Source: Bacteroidota bacterium
GTDB lineage: Bacteria; Bacteroidota; Ignavibacteria; Tepidaquicellales; Tepidaquicellaceae
NCBI GenBank assembly: GCA_018266845.1
Contig: JAFDZO010000022.1
Location: forward strand, 1-36,490
Reading direction: 5' to 3'
Length of the DNA: 36,490 nt
Made by a program: the position numbers and the translations under genes. A model generated the notes under the pieces. It was not told the origin of the DNA. It did not search any database and worked only from the letters and a program-made list of their open reading frames with translations. How positions within the stretch are numbered: the first letter of the stretch is position 1; every line of letters starts with the position of its first letter. Below, one piece after another: positions 16,603 to 25,073 of this stretch.

Positions 16603-18696
16603 TTGAAATTAAAATTTTTCTTAATATTTTTTTTGTTAATATCAGCAGCGGGTTTTTCACAAAATCTTTTGCAGAAGTTTGACGGAATTCCGTTCAATAC
16701 GGGCACCGGGCTTTCTTCAGCGCCATTTAACGGAGGTATGGATAATGCGCGGATTCAATTTATTGATATTAATAACGATGGCAAGCTGGACTTGTTTATG
16801 TACGACAGGGATACTACTCTCTATTATTATTCAAATGTTGGCAGCGCCTCGTCTCCAAGTTTCCGGCTTCTCACAAAGTCATTCCAGAATTTACCTATAA
16901 AAAGCTGGTTCTATTTTGTTGACATAGACAGCGACGGCGATTTCGATTTATTCGGCGGCGGTGAAGTACAGACTATAAGATTTTTCAGAAATAACGGCAG
17001 CGCTGCCGCTCCTAATTTTGTATTGGAGATAAACGAGCTGCACACTAATACCGGAGAAATTGTATATTCAGAATCAAATTGTGTTCCCACTTTCTGCGAT
17101 ATAGACAACAACGGAACTAAAGATTTTTTCACGGGAACATCTGTCGGGCAGGTTACATTTTACAAAAATATAGGAACGCAGACAAATTTTAGTTTTCAAT
17201 ACATAACGGATTTCTGGCAAAACATCCTAATCCTTTCTCCCGCGCTTGACCCAAGACACGGAGCAAACGCGCTTGAGTTTGCTTCCCTTAACGGAACAGG
17301 AATAATGGATTTATTCTGGGGAGATTTGTATTCACATGGAATTTACCGGATACGAAATGACGGAACGCTTACAAATCCCATAATGGTAGTTGCAGACTCA
17401 TCTTATCCGCACCCGGATTCGTATTACTCTCTGGGATATAACTCGCAGAAGTTCGCAGATATTGATAATGACGGAAAGAAAGATTTATTTGTGTCAGTTC
17501 TTTATCTTTCGCAGACAAAAAATAATTTCACCTATTATAAAAACATTGGGACGGCTTCTTCGCCTTCCTTTCAAAGACAATCAAATAACTATCTCAACAA
17601 TGTGGATGCAGGAAGCAACTCAAGCATTACATTTACCGATATAAACAATGACGGCAAAAAAGATTTGTTTATCGGCTGCGATTTCGGAACAGTTACTTAC
17701 TACAGGAATATAGGAACAGCCGCAGCGCCGGCATTTACATTGATGACGGATTCGCTTCCAATCCGCTCGGCGGGATGGTTTAACTCTTCACCCGCCTTTG
17801 CAGACCTTGACGGGAACGGAACGAAGGATTTGCTTCTCGGCACATACTATAAAGATTCAGTCTTCTATTTTAAAAACATAGGCACACCAACTGATTTTAA
17901 TTTTCAATACATGGGGGCAGCGGGCGCTGCTTTGGGATTAACAACATTAGGGCAGGCAAGCACTCCCGCTTTTGTTGATATAGATAATGACGGAGATTAT
18001 GATTTATTCCTCGGCAGTTCAAATGGGAAAATTTATTTTTATAGAAACACCGGCACTTCTCAAGCGCCGCAATTCACCCTTGTAAGCGATTTTTACATGA
18101 ATATTGATGTCGGAGATGACAGCACTCCCCGCTTCACTGATAGCGATGGGGACGGAGATTTGGATTTGCTAATCGGAACGCGGTCAGGAACGATTTGGCA
18201 ATACATAAATACAGGCAGCGCAGGAAATCCGAATTTTGTTTTGCAAACTACAACCTATAAAGATATAAATGTTTTTGGCGGGGCATGCCCGGAGTTTGTG
18301 GATATAGATTCAGATACCGATGCTGATTTATTTCTTGGAAACTTAAAAGGCGGAATTTATTATTACGAGAACAGGGATGTAGTCGGAATCAATCCGGTTT
18401 CTTCAGAAGTGCCGGAGGACTTTAAATTATATCAAAATTACCCTAATCCATTTAATCCCTCGACTTTAATAAAGTTTGATATTAAGTCAAAGAGCTTTGT
18501 AGAGATTTCGATTTTTGATTTAAAAGGCAGGTTAGTTTCAAAATTAATTGATAAAACTCTGAATGCCGGAAGCTACGAAGCTGATTTTAACGCAGGCGAG
18601 TATAATTTATCAAGCGGAATTTATTTTTATGTGATGAAAGTATCAAATGAAAAAACCTCCCAGACTTTATCAAAGAAAATGATACTGGTGAAATAA
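16603..18696 (+). CDS. Secreted FG-GAP/VCBS-repeat protein with T9SS sorting domain
   Basis: The 697-residue protein starts at a TTG one base after the nagZ stop; the codon is followed by a clear signal peptide (KLKFFLIFFLLISAAGFSQ), which decides the start. About ten repeats of the form FxDIDxDGxxDLFxG, for example FADIDNDGKKDLFVS and FVDIDNDGDYDLFLG, predict a calcium-binding beta-propeller. The C-terminus is a type A sorting domain (NYPNPFNPST, ending SKKMILVK), so it should be secreted through T9SS and attached to or released from the surface. Such propellers usually mediate adhesion or binding; no enzymatic motif is visible. Confidence 0.9.
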   Translation: MKLKFFLIFFLLISAAGFSQNLLQKFDGIPFNTGTGLSSAPFNGGMDNARIQFIDINNDGKLDLFMYDRDTTLYYYSNVGSASSPSFRLLTKSFQNLPIKSWFYFVDIDSDGDFDLFGGGEVQTIRFFRNNGSAAAPNFVLEINELHTNTGEIVYSESNCVPTFCDIDNNGTKDFFTGTSVGQVTFYKNIGTQTNFSFQYITDFWQNILILSPALDPRHGANALEFASLNGTGIMDLFWGDLYSHGIYRIRNDGTLTNPIMVVADSSYPHPDSYYSLGYNSQKFADIDNDGKKDLFVSVLYLSQTKNNFTYYKNIGTASSPSFQRQSNNYLNNVDAGSNSSITFTDINNDGKKDLFIGCDFGTVTYYRNIGTAAAPAFTLMTDSLPIRSAGWFNSSPAFADLDGNGTKDLLLGTYYKDSVFYFKNIGTPTDFNFQYMGAAGAALGLTTLGQASTPAFVDIDNDGDYDLFLGSSNGKIYFYRNTGTSQAPQFTLVSDFYMNIDVGDDSTPRFTDSDGDGDLDLLIGTRSGTIWQYINTGSAGNPNFVLQTTTYKDINVFGGACPEFVDIDSDTDADLFLGNLKGGIYYYENRDVVGINPVSSEVPEDFKLYQNYPNPFNPSTLIKFDIKSKSFVEISIFDLKGRLVSKLIDKTLNAGSYEADFNAGEYNLSSGIYFYVMKVSNEKTSQTLSKKMILVK

Positions 18697-18703
18697 ATTA
18701 TTT

Positions 18704-19543
18704 ATGGCATATATTTTATTTATTGATGAAAGCGGAAGTGACTTGAGGGAATCGCCATATGAGGTAATTGCCGGTGTTGCTATAGAAGATAAAGATGTTT
18801 GGAATTTAATTTGCGATGTGCACTTGCTTGAAGAAAAATTTTTTGGCAGAAGGTATAGCGAAAAAAGCAAAGAATTAAAAGCGAAGAAACTTCTAAAAAG
18901 AAAAACTTTTAAACAAGCTTCGCAGACTGAAGTAATTCCAAATGAAAAACGGCGGTTACTTGCAAAAGAGTGCCTTGATAATGGGAATAACGCGAGCAAA
19001 GAGCATCTAACAGCTTTGGCGCAGGCAAAATTAGAATTTATTAAAGAGCTTCTGCTGCTTTTAACAAGAAACAGAGCTAAAATTTTTGCTTCAATCACCT
19101 CTTCTAAAATTGGAAAAGAGGACATTCCAAATTTTTTACGGAAAGATTTTGTTTACTTGTTTGAAAGATTCTATTATTATATTGAGTGCCAGACAAATCA
19201 GTCTGGAATAATTGTATTTGACGAAACCGAAAAATCCCGCTGTCACACATTAATATCTCAAATTGAAAATTATTTTAAAAAGACTGAAAAAGGTCAAACC
19301 CGGGCAGGTCTTTTAATTCCAGAACCTTTGTTTGTGCATAGTGATTTGACGACAGGTATTCAGTTTGCGGATATTATAGCCTATTTAATTTCCTGGGCTT
19401 TCAGAATTAAAGGAATGGAGGAAAATCATAGAGAAGAACTACTGCCTTTTATAGAACTAATAAAACCCATGCGATTTAGAACTTCCATAGATATAACAAA
19501 CAATTCACAACAAGAAGTATGGAGCGTGGTTTTTTTGGGATAA
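18704..19543 (+). CDS. DUF3800-domain protein
   Basis: The 279-residue protein opens with the acidic FIDESGSD motif (Asp8, Glu9) and ends with HSDLTTGIQFADIIAYLI, both characteristic of DUF3800. The domain has been related to RNase H-like folds and is often found in mobile or defence contexts; its function here is unknown. Many Lys/Glu residues and no signal peptide indicate a cytosolic protein. It starts 7 bp after the previous stop and closes the plus-strand operon, facing the minus-strand housekeeping block. Confidence 0.85.
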   Translation: MAYILFIDESGSDLRESPYEVIAGVAIEDKDVWNLICDVHLLEEKFFGRRYSEKSKELKAKKLLKRKTFKQASQTEVIPNEKRRLLAKECLDNGNNASKEHLTALAQAKLEFIKELLLLLTRNRAKIFASITSSKIGKEDIPNFLRKDFVYLFERFYYYIECQTNQSGIIVFDETEKSRCHTLISQIENYFKKTEKGQTRAGLLIPEPLFVHSDLTTGIQFADIIAYLISWAFRIKGMEENHREELLPFIELIKPMRFRTSIDITNNSQQEVWSVVFLG

Positions 19544-19574
19544 AAAAAAGGCAATGTCAATTTCTTGACAAAGC
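19541..19574 (-). terminator. Intrinsic terminator of the mlaD-greA-ribBA block
   Basis: Read on the minus strand, AGGC-TT-TGTCAA pairs with TTGACA-TT-GCCT, with an internal mismatch pair and a short loop, and is followed by eight T residues. It lies 45 bp past the mlaD stop. Its left side also touches the DUF3800 stop, so it may separate both convergent transcripts. Confidence 0.8.
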
Positions 19575-19618
19575 CTCCATTACAAATATAGATAAAAGAA
19601 CTTCTAATGTCAATAATT

Positions 19619-20530
19619 TTAGAATAAGTTAAGCTTCAATCCGTCTTTTCTAATCTTTTTCATTAACGCATCAAGTTCCTTCACTGTGGCATTTATATTT
19701 TCAAAAAACTTATCGTCATAAATAAACTTCCCGATTCCGTTTTTTTGCTGCTGTGTATCAGAAACAAGCAAGCCAAGGTTTGCAACAAGGCTGTCAACTT
19801 TTTCAGTGATTGAACGGATATTCCTAATCGTTCCGTTTAGTTCACCGCTATTCGTTGTAATCAGACTGTCAACATTACCAATCGTGTTGTTTACTTTCGA
19901 TGTAATTCCTTTTAACGAGCCTCTGTTTTCAGCTATCAGCGCATTAAGATTTCGCGTAGCCATCTCCACATTGCTCATAGTCATTCTTAAGTTGCTTTTT
20001 AAGCCCTGGTCGCCTGTCAATTCGTGAAGGTCATTCATAATTATGTTCACTTTTTCAACAGAGCCTCCGAATTTTGAAAGCAAAGTTTTCACAGAATCCG
20101 AAATTGACTGAAACTGGCTAATCATCCCTCCGATGCTTCCGCCTTCGGTTCCTTTCATAGGCTGGCTGTAATCTATTTCAGAGGAAGACCTTCCCGGAGA
20201 AAGGGCAAGCTGATTGCCTCCCATAAGCGCAAGAATAGCAACTTCGATTTTGTAATCCTGTTTTATCTTTACACTCTCCGCAAGGGAAAAATCAATTCTA
20301 ACAGAATCGGCAACTAACTCAATTTTCTCAACTTTCCCTTTTTTAACTCCGTTCACATTAAGCGGATCGCCGGGATTTAAAACATCAATCTTCCGAAAAT
20401 ATACAGAAAGTTTTCTTTGAGGTTCTCCGAACCAGGAACCCTTTGCCCAGAACAATGTATAAATCGTCAGGAGAATCGCTACAGAAACAAAAATGCCGAC
20501 TTTTGCACCGGCATACTTACTTTGAGCCAT
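19619..20530 (-). CDS. mlaD: MlaD/MCE-family lipid-transport protein
   Basis: The 303-residue protein has one N-terminal membrane helix (about 10-28) and an MCE domain at about 38-115 (LSVYFRKIDVLNPGDPLNVNG, VKKGKVEKIEL). A long helical tail of about 170 residues with regular Asn/Ser-rich heptads follows. MCE proteins form hexameric rings that carry phospholipids between the inner and outer membranes. No MlaE permease or MlaF ATPase is encoded nearby, so partners must be elsewhere. It starts 2 bp after the greA stop and is the last gene of the minus-strand operon, with a terminator 45 bp downstream. Confidence 0.88.
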   Translation of the reverse strand: MAQSKYAGAKVGIFVSVAILLTIYTLFWAKGSWFGEPQRKLSVYFRKIDVLNPGDPLNVNGVKKGKVEKIELVADSVRIDFSLAESVKIKQDYKIEVAILALMGGNQLALSPGRSSSEIDYSQPMKGTEGGSIGGMISQFQSISDSVKTLLSKFGGSVEKVNIIMNDLHELTGDQGLKSNLRMTMSNVEMATRNLNALIAENRGSLKGITSKVNNTIGNVDSLITTNSGELNGTIRNIRSITEKVDSLVANLGLLVSDTQQQKNGIGKFIYDDKFFENINATVKELDALMKKIRKDGLKLNLF

Positions 20531-20532
20531 TA

Positions 20533-21015
20533 TTAAACAGGTTTTGTAATTTCTAAGATTTCGTATTTTATTTTTCCTACCGGAACCTCTACTTCAAACT
20601 TATCGCCGACTTTTTTTCCCATAAGTGATTTACCAACGGGAGATGTTACCGAAATTTTATCCAGCTCAAAATCTGCTTCTTCCGGTGATACAATGCAGTA
20701 AGTTATTTGCTCATTAATTGACTTATCGAGTACAGTAACATTGGAAAGTATAGATACTTGCCCCTCAGGCATTTCTTCAGGTATAACAATTTTCACTCTT
20801 GAGAGCATGTCTTCGAGCTTTGAAATTTTCATTTCAAGATGCCCCTGCTCTTCTTTTGCCGCGTCGTACTCTGCATTTTCGCTGAGGTCTCCGTGCGAGC
20901 GCGCTTCGGCAATTTTTTCAGCCATTCTTTTTCTCTCGTTAGTTTTTAACTCTTTCAATTCATTTTCGAGTTCAACTAACCTCGCTCTGGTCAGATAAAT
21001 AATTTCAGATTTCAT
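20533..21015 (-). CDS. greA: Transcription elongation factor GreA
   Basis: The 160-residue length is typical. The N-terminal coiled coil carries HGDLSENAEYDAAKEEQ (41-57), whose tip acids Asp43 and Glu46 activate RNA polymerase to cleave backtracked transcripts. The C-terminal FKBP-like domain includes ISVTSPVGKSLMGKKVGD. It works in the secondary channel of RNA polymerase. It is 53 bp downstream of ribBA and 2 bp upstream of mlaD. Confidence 0.96.
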   Translation of the reverse strand: MKSEIIYLTRARLVELENELKELKTNERKRMAEKIAEARSHGDLSENAEYDAAKEEQGHLEMKISKLEDMLSRVKIVIPEEMPEGQVSILSNVTVLDKSINEQITYCIVSPEEADFELDKISVTSPVGKSLMGKKVGDKFEVEVPVGKIKYEILEITKPV

Positions 21016-21068
21016 TTTTTGTTTTGCATAAAATTTTGCTTATAAAATATTTTTATTTCTCCGTGGAA

Positions 21069-22328
21069 TTATCTTGCTTTCTTTCTTACTTTTTTCTCTT
21101 TAGTGTCTATCAAAATCAGGTGTCCCATTTTATCTCTCTTTGTCTTCAGGTAATTTATGTTTGCTTTGTTTGCTTTTATTTCTATTGGAGTACGTTCTAC
21201 TATTTCAAGCCCGTATGCGTTTAATCCCACAACTTTCTTAGGATTATTTGTCAGAAGGTTTATTTTTTTCACTCCCAAATCTCTCAAAATTTGCGCGCCG
21301 ATTCCATAGTCTCTTAAATCAGGCTTAAAGCCAAGCTCAACATTTGCTTCTACAGTATCCCTTCCTTGCTCCTGAAGATTGTATGCCTTCAGCTTATTAA
21401 ATAAGCCGATGCCTCTTCCTTCCTGACGCATATACAGAAGCACTCCGTTGCCGTTTTCTTCAATAATTTTTAAAGAATGAATAAGCTGGTCTCTGCAATC
21501 GCATTTCAGCGAGCCGAAAATATCTCCCGTCAGGCACTCCGAATGCACACGCACAAGCACGGGCTTATTGCTGTCAATTTCACCTTTAACCATTGCAATG
21601 TGCTCTTTGTTATCCACATAGCTTCTGTAAAGAGAAATTTTAAAATCACCGAATCTTGTCGGCAGATTTGAATCTACCATTTTTTCAACAAGAACTTCCC
21701 TCTTTAGCCTATACTTTATTAAATCGCGAATAGTAATAATTTTCAGATTGTGTTTATCGGCAATCTCAAACAAATCAGGAAGACGCGCCATCTCGCCGTT
21801 ATCTTTCATTACTTCGCAAAGAACTCCTGCGGGATAATGTCCTGCAAGTCTGCTCATATCTACAACTGCCTCTGTATGACCTGCCCGTCTCAGCACACCG
21901 CCTTTTGTAGCTTTTAACGGGAATATATGACCGGGTTTTCCTATATCTTCCGAACGGGTATTCGGATTAATAAGAGCTTTTATTGTCTTATCGCGGTCAG
22001 ATGCTGAAATTCCTGTTGTCGTTCCTATTTTATAATCAACGCTGATAGTAAAAGGTGTGGCATGCAGCGAAGTATTATGGTTAGTCATCATTCCAAGCTC
22101 AAGCTCATTCAATCTATCTTCATCCATCGGCACACATACAAGCCCTCGACCGTATTTAGCAAGAAAGTTTACATGCTCCGGCGTGGATTTCTCCGCAGAG
22201 AAAATCATATCGCCTTCGTTTTCCCTATCCTCATCATCGGTAACAATTACAATTTTTCCATCGGCATAATCTTTCAAAGCCGCTTCAATCGTGCTTACTT
22301 TTCTTGTCCTGCTTTTTATAAGCTTCAT
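21069..22328 (-). CDS. ribBA: Bifunctional DHBP synthase / GTP cyclohydrolase II
   Basis: The 419-residue fusion supplies both entry reactions of riboflavin synthesis. The RibB half has TDDEDRENEGD (30-40) and GHTEAVVD (150-157) for conversion of ribulose 5-phosphate to dihydroxybutanone phosphate. The RibA half from about 205 has RVHSECLTGDIFGSLKCDC with zinc ligands Cys265, Cys276 and Cys278, and RQEGRGIGL for GTP ring opening. A basic tail ends the protein. No FMN riboswitch-like leader is visible, since yajC lies only 6 bp upstream, so it is expressed as part of the tgt-yajC operon. Confidence 0.96.
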   Translation of the reverse strand: MKLIKSRTRKVSTIEAALKDYADGKIVIVTDDEDRENEGDMIFSAEKSTPEHVNFLAKYGRGLVCVPMDEDRLNELELGMMTNHNTSLHATPFTISVDYKIGTTTGISASDRDKTIKALINPNTRSEDIGKPGHIFPLKATKGGVLRRAGHTEAVVDMSRLAGHYPAGVLCEVMKDNGEMARLPDLFEIADKHNLKIITIRDLIKYRLKREVLVEKMVDSNLPTRFGDFKISLYRSYVDNKEHIAMVKGEIDSNKPVLVRVHSECLTGDIFGSLKCDCRDQLIHSLKIIEENGNGVLLYMRQEGRGIGLFNKLKAYNLQEQGRDTVEANVELGFKPDLRDYGIGAQILRDLGVKKINLLTNNPKKVVGLNAYGLEIVERTPIEIKANKANINYLKTKRDKMGHLILIDTKEKKVRKKAR

Positions 22329-22334
22329 AAAAAA

Positions 22335-22658
22335 TTATTTTTTTGCAGGCGCAACATCGGTAACGCCCATAATGGTGGAAATTGCGCTTCTGTCCATTTT
22401 CAGTTTCACGTTATCGGCAACTTTCACAAGCACTGTCTGGTCTTCAAGCCCTTCAACTATGCCATGAATTCCTGCATTGGTAACAACTTTATCTCCTTTT
22501 TTAAGTCCCGCTAAAAGAGTTTGTCTTTCCTTTTGCTTTTTTTGCTGTGGTCTGATAATAAGGAAATAGAAAATAACGATTATTAAAAGAAAAGGAGCGA
22601 GGGACATCAGCATATTATCGCCGCCCGGCGCTGCCTGTAATAATATTAAGTGATTCAT
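22335..22658 (-). CDS. yajC: Preprotein translocase subunit YajC
   Basis: The 107-residue protein has one membrane helix (PFLLIIVIFYFLIIRPQQKK) followed by the conserved cytosolic part LLAGLKKGDKVVTNAGIHG. YajC associates with the SecDF accessory complex of the Sec translocon. The order tgt then yajC is conserved in many bacteria; here a 49-residue membrane protein gene sits between them. Confidence 0.95.
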   Translation of the reverse strand: MNHLILLQAAPGGDNMLMSLAPFLLIIVIFYFLIIRPQQKKQKERQTLLAGLKKGDKVVTNAGIHGIVEGLEDQTVLVKVADNVKLKMDRSAISTIMGVTDVAPAKK

Positions 22659-22671
22659 TATAATTAATTAT

Positions 22672-22821
22672 TTAGTATTTACTATTTTTTGTTTTTTTCT
22701 TTTTAGAGTAATACAAAGCAACAACGCATATAATAAAAACGAAGAAGATAAAACCTGCAATAGGAATAACACCTATAATAAAGTTCAGTACTGAATCGTT
22801 TATCAGCAATAAAATCTTCAT
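22672..22821 (-). CDS. Small single-pass membrane protein between tgt and yajC (49 aa)
   Basis: ATG 22821 opens a 49-codon frame ending at TAA 22674-22672. The product starts MKILLLINDSVLNF, has one hydrophobic segment of about 24 residues (IIGVIPIAGFIFFVFIICVVAL), then a Lys-rich end (KKKKTKNSKY), which predicts an N-out/C-in membrane protein by the positive-inside rule. It begins 7 bp after the tgt stop and ends 13 bp before the yajC start, a spacing that strongly suggests a real operon member. I do not recognise a family. Confidence 0.65.
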   Translation of the reverse strand: MKILLLINDSVLNFIIGVIPIAGFIFFVFIICVVALYYSKKKKTKNSKY

Positions 22822-22828
22822 AATAAAG

Positions 22829-23959
22829 TTAACTGCGGCTGCGGTATTTTTCTAAAAACTCTTTTTTAAATTCTGTAAACCTTTTTTCTTTGATTGCAGT
22901 TCTTATGTTTCTCATCAAGTTCAAATAAAATCCTATGTTATGAATAGACGCTAACTGCGCTCCCAAAATCTCTCCGGCTATAAACAAATGTCTTAAATAT
23001 GCGAACGAAAAATTTTCAGATGTATATGTCTTGCACTCCTCATCAATCGTGTTGTGATTATCTTTATACTTTGCGCCTTTAATATTTATCTCGCCGTTTG
23101 TGGTAAAAATTCTTCCGTGCCTTGCATTGCGTGTAGGCATTACGCAGTCGAACATATCCACTCCTCTTTCGACACTCTCTAACAAATCTACAGGAGTGCC
23201 GACTCCCATTAGATAACGCGGTTTGTTTTCGCTCATATAATCTGTGCAATAGTCCGTGATTTCATACATAAGCTCATTAGATTCGCCGACGGCAAGTCCC
23301 CCGATGGCATTTCCCGCAAAATCAACCTGCTCAAGCTCTTCGATACACTTCTTTCTTAAATCTTTAAACGTGCTTCCCTGATTAATTGAAAATAAAAACT
23401 GCCTGTGCCCGTATCTATCTTCTGAATTTTTATAAGCATCGAAACATCTTTTCTCCCATCGCAAAGTAAGCTCGATTGATTTTTCGGCTCTCGCCCTATC
23501 AACAGGATAAGGCATACATTCATCAAGGGGCATCATAATATCAGAACCGATTGTTCTCTGTATCTCTATAACTTTTTCAGGACTGAATAAATGCTTTGAG
23601 CCGTCAAGATGCGAAGCAAACTCAACGCCTTCTTCACGGATTTTATTCATCTTCGATAAGCTAAAAACCTGAAATCCTCCGCTATCTGTAAGCAGGCTTC
23701 TGTTCCAGTTCATAAACTTATGAAGACCTTTAGCAGAGTTCATCACTTCCATTCCGGGACGCATATACAGGTGATAAGTATTGCCCAGAATAATGCGCGC
23801 ATCCATTTCGGTAAGTTCGCGCTGCTCGATTGCCTTCACCGTGCCTAAAGTTCCGACAGGCATAAAAACGGGAGTTTCAATTTCGCTATGGTCTGTGTTT
23901 ATTACACCTAAACGCGCCTTGCATCCTTTTTCTTCTGACTTATAAAGAACTTTAAACAC
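22829..23959 (-). CDS. tgt: tRNA-guanine transglycosylase, with altered zinc motif
   Basis: The 376-residue enzyme exchanges G34 for preQ1 in GUN-anticodon tRNAs. Asp92 (LLTDSGGFQVFSL) and nucleophile Asp271 (MFDCVMPTRNARHG) are present, with GGLAVGE lining the base pocket. The usual zinc signature CxCxxC followed by His is changed: at 309-314 the residues are C-K-T-Y-T-S, so only Cys309 of the three cysteines remains, while His340 (ASIHNIGFY) is kept. The fold is otherwise full length. It is the first gene after a 142-bp gap and leads into the 49-aa gene, yajC and ribBA. Confidence 0.95.
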   Translation of the reverse strand: MFKVLYKSEEKGCKARLGVINTDHSEIETPVFMPVGTLGTVKAIEQRELTEMDARIILGNTYHLYMRPGMEVMNSAKGLHKFMNWNRSLLTDSGGFQVFSLSKMNKIREEGVEFASHLDGSKHLFSPEKVIEIQRTIGSDIMMPLDECMPYPVDRARAEKSIELTLRWEKRCFDAYKNSEDRYGHRQFLFSINQGSTFKDLRKKCIEELEQVDFAGNAIGGLAVGESNELMYEITDYCTDYMSENKPRYLMGVGTPVDLLESVERGVDMFDCVMPTRNARHGRIFTTNGEINIKGAKYKDNHNTIDEECKTYTSENFSFAYLRHLFIAGEILGAQLASIHNIGFYLNLMRNIRTAIKEKRFTEFKKEFLEKYRSRS

Positions 23960-23998
23960 CGTTTTAGTAAAAAGTTAAAAGTTTTTTCCTCAGTTTAT

Positions 23999-24098
23999 AA
24001 AGTTAAAAGTTTGTAAAGTTCATAAAGTCTGCGCGTGTGTTAATAAAATTTTTAGCTCAAGAGATTTTACTTTAAAAACTTTAAGAACTTGTAACTTT
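23999..24098. repeat. Imperfect 30-bp inverted repeat between the glycosyltransferase gene and tgt
   Basis: The arm 23999-24028, built from AAAGTT and TAAAGT words, matches the inverse of 24069-24098 at 25 of 30 positions, around a 40-base loop. Each arm is internally repetitive (AAAGTTAAAAGTTT, TAAAGTTCATAAAGT). It fills most of the 142-bp gap and lies directly after the glycosyltransferase stop, so it may end that transcript or be a dispersed repeat. Confidence 0.6.
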
Positions 24099-24101
24099 GT
24101 T

Positions 24102-24830
24102 CTATCTTACCGCTTCCCATTCATCACTGGAGCTTTTATGAAACAGCGTTACCCAAATTGAATTTTTCCACCAGTCATAAACAACTTTAAAATAGCCAAA
24201 CCTTCTGTATCTTCGCGGCGACTCATACACGGCAACGTCTTTCATAAAATGAATTTTTCCATGCTTACGAAGCCGCTTGTACAAATCAAAATCCTCGCCG
24301 GCAAAGAGCTTTTCATTGTAGCCGCCTATTTTTTCAAACAAATCCCTTCTTACAACATGGCACTCACCTCTTCCCATTCCCATAAAAAATTTATTAAGAA
24401 AGATAACGTAGTTGTTATAGAAAGAGTGAAAAGCTTTATCGAATAATTTTTCTTCTTCAGGAAAAACATAAATAGGAAAAGCAATCGCAGCCATGCTTTT
24501 ATTTTCCAGAATTTCAAAAATTTTCTCAAAGAACATTTTTTTATCGGAAATTCTCGTATCGGCATTAAAAAAAATAAGAACATCTCCCCGGGAAATGGAT
24601 GCTCCATTATTTCTTCCCTGAGAGATGTTCTGTCTGACTTTTGTTTTATGCTCGATTACATTACACGCATATTTTCTTGCCTTCTCAAGTGTTTTATCTG
24701 TGCTGCCCCCATCGCTTACGATAATTTCAAGATTGTAATTCTTAATATCCTCACCGGTAAACTGGCTTAATACATTTTCAATCAGTTTCTCCTCATTAAG
24801 GGCAGGGATAATTACGCTTGCCTTTACCAT
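24102..24830 (-). CDS. Family 2 glycosyltransferase
   Basis: The 242-residue GT-A protein begins SVIIPALNEEKLIENVL, has the nucleotide-binding VSDGGSTDKT and the metal-binding region DVLIFFNADTRI, and AGEDFDLYKRLRKHGK near residue 190. The pattern resembles the TIGR04283-type glycosyltransferases. There is no membrane segment, so it probably works at the inner face of the cytoplasmic membrane. The acceptor is unknown. It follows rpmB by 27 bp and is probably co-transcribed with it. Confidence 0.85.
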   Translation of the reverse strand: MVKASVIIPALNEEKLIENVLSQFTGEDIKNYNLEIIVSDGGSTDKTLEKARKYACNVIEHKTKVRQNISQGRNNGASISRGDVLIFFNADTRISDKKMFFEKIFEILENKSMAAIAFPIYVFPEEEKLFDKAFHSFYNNYVIFLNKFFMGMGRGECHVVRRDLFEKIGGYNEKLFAGEDFDLYKRLRKHGKIHFMKDVAVYESPRRYRRFGYFKVVYDWWKNSIWVTLFHKSSSDEWEAVR

Positions 24831-24857
24831 TAAAATCTTATATTAAAGAGCTTCTGC

Positions 24858-25061
24858 TTAGGCAGTTTTAACGCCTTTTTTATCGAGAGTTTTTAATCCT
24901 CTTGCAGAGACTCTCATCTTAACCCATTTCTTTGTCTCTTCGTTCCAGACTCTTTTTACCTGTAAGTTCGGAAGCTGCTGTCTTTTTCTTTTGTTGTTAG
25001 CATGTGAAACGTGGTTTCCTGTTAAGGGTTTTTTCCCTGTAACTGCGCAAACTTTTGACAT
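24858..25061 (-). CDS. rpmB: Large-subunit ribosomal protein bL28
   Basis: The 67-residue protein matches bL28 throughout: VCAVTGKKPLTGNHVSHANN, KRKRQQLPNLQ, and RVSARGLKTLDKKG. It binds 23S rRNA. It follows the small gene at 25074-25277 by 12 bp. Confidence 0.97.
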   Translation of the reverse strand: MSKVCAVTGKKPLTGNHVSHANNKRKRQQLPNLQVKRVWNEETKKWVKMRVSARGLKTLDKKGVKTA

Positions 25062-25073
25062 TCTTTGTTCTCC

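Noticed and set aside
21016..22334. FMN riboswitch for ribBA
   Set aside because: Only 6 bp separate yajC and ribBA, and no leader resembling the RFN element is present.
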